Positions 20,715 to 23,329 of a stretch of 23,329 bases of DNA are shown piece after piece (within the stretch, counting starts at the first letter, position 1; every line of letters begins with the position of its first letter). This stretch comes from Spirogloea muscicola (Eukaryota > Streptophyta > Zygnematophyceae > Spirogloeales > Spirogloeaceae). The position numbers and the translations under genes are program-made. The notes below the pieces were generated by a model that worked only from the letters and a program-made list of their open reading frames with translations, was not told the origin of the DNA and made no database searches. The DNA is taken from NCBI GenBank assembly GCA_009602725.1, contig WELB01000180.1:171784-195112 (forward strand), given 5' to 3'.

Positions 20715-23098
20715 TCAGTTGGACCAGACATGCACAAGGCCGTTGCGGTTGCCTGTATAGATCTCATTGCGCTCCTCGTCGTAGAAGAGGGCGGTCACGT
20801 CTTCGAGCGCCTCGGCGACGCTTGAGCGGATGACGGATGAGTTCGCTGACGCCCGCGGCGCAATCTGCACGCTCTTGTCGTCCGCCCGGATCTTGGCCAT
20901 GCAACGACCTGTGAGTATATTGCTTATGTTGATCGAACCTGGCCAAGCAAATCACACGCCAGCACCAATGCGCGCATCAGTCTCCGCAAAACTGCTCATG
21001 GGTCATTAGCCTTTAGCTTCTACATCACTGTAACCCTAGCCATTTACGCAGATTCTCCGCAATTGAACTTTGGGACCTCAAGCACTTCGCCAGGTGAGCA
21101 GTAACGGAAATGCCCAAGTGCACAAGTAAACTATACTGACAGCAGCAGCGACCAGCACATTGGTAGAGCCGGCAGCACCACGGCTGCTGAAGGTGGCGGG
21201 CTCACCGCAGCCAGCGGCATCAGGAAAGGCAAGCGGGGAGGCCTTGCAGTAAGAGAAAATTAGGTCCTGTTCGGACGTAATGTAGATGTTGTTGGTATTA
21301 CAGTCGGGGTACCAAAGCAGGTGGTCCTCAAATTGTGTGACAAGCTCGCCACGGAAGTTCCAGACGGCCACCGTGCGGTTACGGAACGTCAAGAAGAGCT
21401 GGTTCTCGTAGAGGAATATAAAAGCTGACGGTGTCATGAACTCGGTCGCGCTCACCTCCGTCAGGTGCAGGTTCCGCACCTGTGCCAGTAACCCGACTAC
21501 CATACAATTAGTCCAGATCATTGAAGCTCAATCACGGTGACATTGGGACCAACTACAACAGTGGGAACGCCCAGGCAACAGTCGAATCAACTCACGTCGA
21601 GGATCTGGAGGTTCTCGTTTTCCTGCTTCACAAGCAGCTTCTCGTTGAACTGCTCAATGAAGTCCACCTTCTTGTTGCGATGCAGCAGGTGGTTGAAGCG
21701 CTTGAGCACCGTCCCGTCCTCAATGGACAGGATCGTGAGCGTCACGTGGCTTGGCTGCCGGTTGAAGATGAGCAGCATGATGCCAGGGCTGCACAATGTA
21801 CCATCACACGCCAGCAAGAGCTATAAGCAACCAAGCATCCTTCTTCATCTCTCTCCCCCCGCCGCCTACTCTCCATCTTCCATACAGATAGTGCTCCAGC
21901 AAGGTGAGCTAGAAGAGATGCCAACAGACGAGCAGCAGTGTCCCCTCACCTTATCTTGATTTCCTGGACATTTTTGTTGGCGACAGAGTAGAGGAGGTTG
22001 TAGTTCTTGAGGTCAAAGACCTTGTAGATACGTTCCGCAGCGGAGTAGGTGAGAACTTTGCCGTTGACGTCATCAAACTCAACGAAGCCCGGCCAGCGCA
22101 GCGACTCAGACTCAAATAGCGGGAAGCCGGCGTCAGGCTGGCCGCGCCGGATGTACTCGATCGGCGTTGTCCGGCACTTGAGTGACGAGAAATTGTCACT
22201 CTCGTACACCGACACAGTTATGAGTGAGTCGTTGTTCTTGTTGTGGAACAGCGATCGAATCACCTCGTCCGCGTGGATGTTCAGAAAGCAGATGCGCTTG
22301 TTTGTCTCTGGACATGAACAGCGCCAGTGACCAAACAACTTAGGCGGACTGGAAAAGTGGCCTTGACAAGCGGGAGAGCAAGCAGCACACAGGGTAAGTG
22401 GGGTGGGGTGAGGGGGGGATAGCTGGAGCTTTTCAGAGAATAGGTGCACTGGAGGAGGGCTGTAGAGGAGAGAGGAGGGAGGCGGGAGGAGAAGCTCCAT
22501 GGAGCTGCCCTAGAGCAGAAGGCATAGGGCCAAACAAAGGAAGGTGACAGGCAATGTGGAAGGAGGCGGCCGCATAACAATGCCGAGCCAATTGCGGCGG
22601 CGGGCCTGGCACCTCGGCTGAATGCAGCACAAACGCCGGAGTGGGCGAGCGCAAAGATGACGTCGCGCGCCGCCACGATCTCCACAATGCGCGACCGCTT
22701 CTTGAGGAAGGGCAGCTTCACAAACTGGTGCGCCTTGGGGTCATGTGTGTCAAACTCCTCCTGCAGCAGGAAAGGCGCATGGAAAAGGGCGAAGGAGGAA
22801 ATGCAGGGTCAGCCTGTGACAAGAAGAGGGGACAGGGAGGGGCAACAACAGCATGGGTGTTCAAGGGTGGGCCCGAACGCAAGGCTGGGGGGAAGAGACG
22901 GTGAGGGGGGGGCCGGGGCTTGAGAAAGAGGGTGGGAGACAGTAAGCAGGGAGAGGAGGGAGAGAGAGTGGCGGGCGAGAGGGAATGCATAGGACCAAAG
23001 TGAAGTTTAGGACTGAGCAGTGGAGACCAAGACGTGTACTGGGTGATGGAGGGCCTGAGTAGCCGAGTACAGAGACAAGCACACCCTATGGACTTACA
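20715..23098 (-). CDS. Conserved plant-type WD40-like protein, function unknown
   Basis: Exons on the minus strand: 22760-22613, 22307-21950, 21788-21596, 21479-21206 and 20938-20715, all GT-AG and phase-consistent, giving 398 residues. A further upstream exon ending at 23098 (donor GTAAGT, reading HFLCNSD in phase 0) is plausible, but its start is not found. Landmarks: KKRSRIVEIVAARDVIFALA, NNDSLITVSVYESDNFSSLK, FESESLRWPGFVEFDDVNGK, SPGIMLLIF, HLLHRNKKVDFIEQFNEKLL, ENQLFLTFRNRTVAVWNFRG, WYPDCNTNNIYITSEQDL, SINISNILTGRCMAKI, and the end TGNRNGLVHVWSN. These match, nearly residue for residue by memory, an Arabidopsis transducin/WD40-like protein pair of about 460 residues and unknown role. 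The repeats should form a beta-propeller scaffold. About 60 N-terminal residues relative to the plant proteins are not located and may lie in 22761-23329 or beyond the window. Such strong conservation suggests an essential partner-binding surface (inference). Confidence 0.88.
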
Positions 23099-23247
23099 TC
23101 ACTGTTGCACAGGAAATGCAGGGAGCCCAAGTGCAGAAGGAGGAGAAGAAAGATGGGTGCGGGCAAGAGCTAGAAGCTGCTGCTAATGTTGAGAGGCGGG
23201 CATGAAAGCTTTACTATGTGTATTTACATGTGTGAGAAGTATAGTAG

Positions 23248-23250
<3 letters not shown>
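22761..23250 (-). other. 5' region and probable first intron of the WD40 gene
   Basis: The stretch 22860-22990 is strongly purine-rich on the + strand (pyrimidine-rich on the coding strand), fitting an intron with a very long pyrimidine tract. A canonical GTAAGT donor is at 23097-23092 on the minus strand. No initiator ATG that joins in frame was found. Confidence 0.5.

Positions 23251-23329
<79 letters not shown>
23251..23329. repeat. (GA)n microsatellite at window edge
   Basis: A perfect GA dinucleotide run of 79 bases reaches the last base, so the sequence ends inside a simple repeat. This is a typical place for an assembly to stop. Confidence 0.98.

Overview
The window looks like nuclear DNA from a green alga. 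It is GC-rich and every gene is cut by many short introns. It carries a thylakoid-lumen cyclophilin of plant type, plant-like versions of condensin CAP-G and a very conserved plant WD40 protein, and a degraded plant-type telomere tract (TTTAGGG-like). I cannot name the genus. The piece has poor edges: 122 A's at the left end, a (GA)n run at the right end, and 595 N's at 10951-11545.

Layout, left to right. (1) + strand, up to 1838: lumenal cyclophilin related to plant CYP26-2, whose start is lost in the poly-A. (2) + strand, about 2748-5843: a multi-exon gene whose central exons resemble the N-terminal ARM-like and PH-like domains of SYCP2, a meiotic chromosome axis protein. This is the most interesting item. 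It has two exon junctions that I cannot join in frame. (3) - strand, 10343-6231: protein farnesyltransferase beta subunit, with all zinc ligands and a very long acidic insert. (4) Gap. (5) + strand, 11546-16013: condensin subunit CAP-G, whose N-terminus lies in or beyond the gap. (6) - strand, 19249-16989: an acidic, basic-tailed protein with one split C2H2 zinc finger, function unknown. (7) - strand, 22760-20715 plus an upstream exon: a WD40-like protein strongly conserved in plants, function unknown.

Genes 2 and 3 converge, 3 and 5 diverge across the gap, and 5 and 6 converge. Apart from the possible shared theme of chromosome structure (SYCP2-like axis protein and condensin), the genes are ordinary eukaryotic neighbours and not an operon or a single system.

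Exon models were built by hand from reading frame, splice phase and family resemblance. A notable result is that at least three, probably four, of about 30 introns need a GC donor rather than GT, and one needs a TG acceptor. No RNA gene, CRISPR array or recognisable complete transposon was seen.
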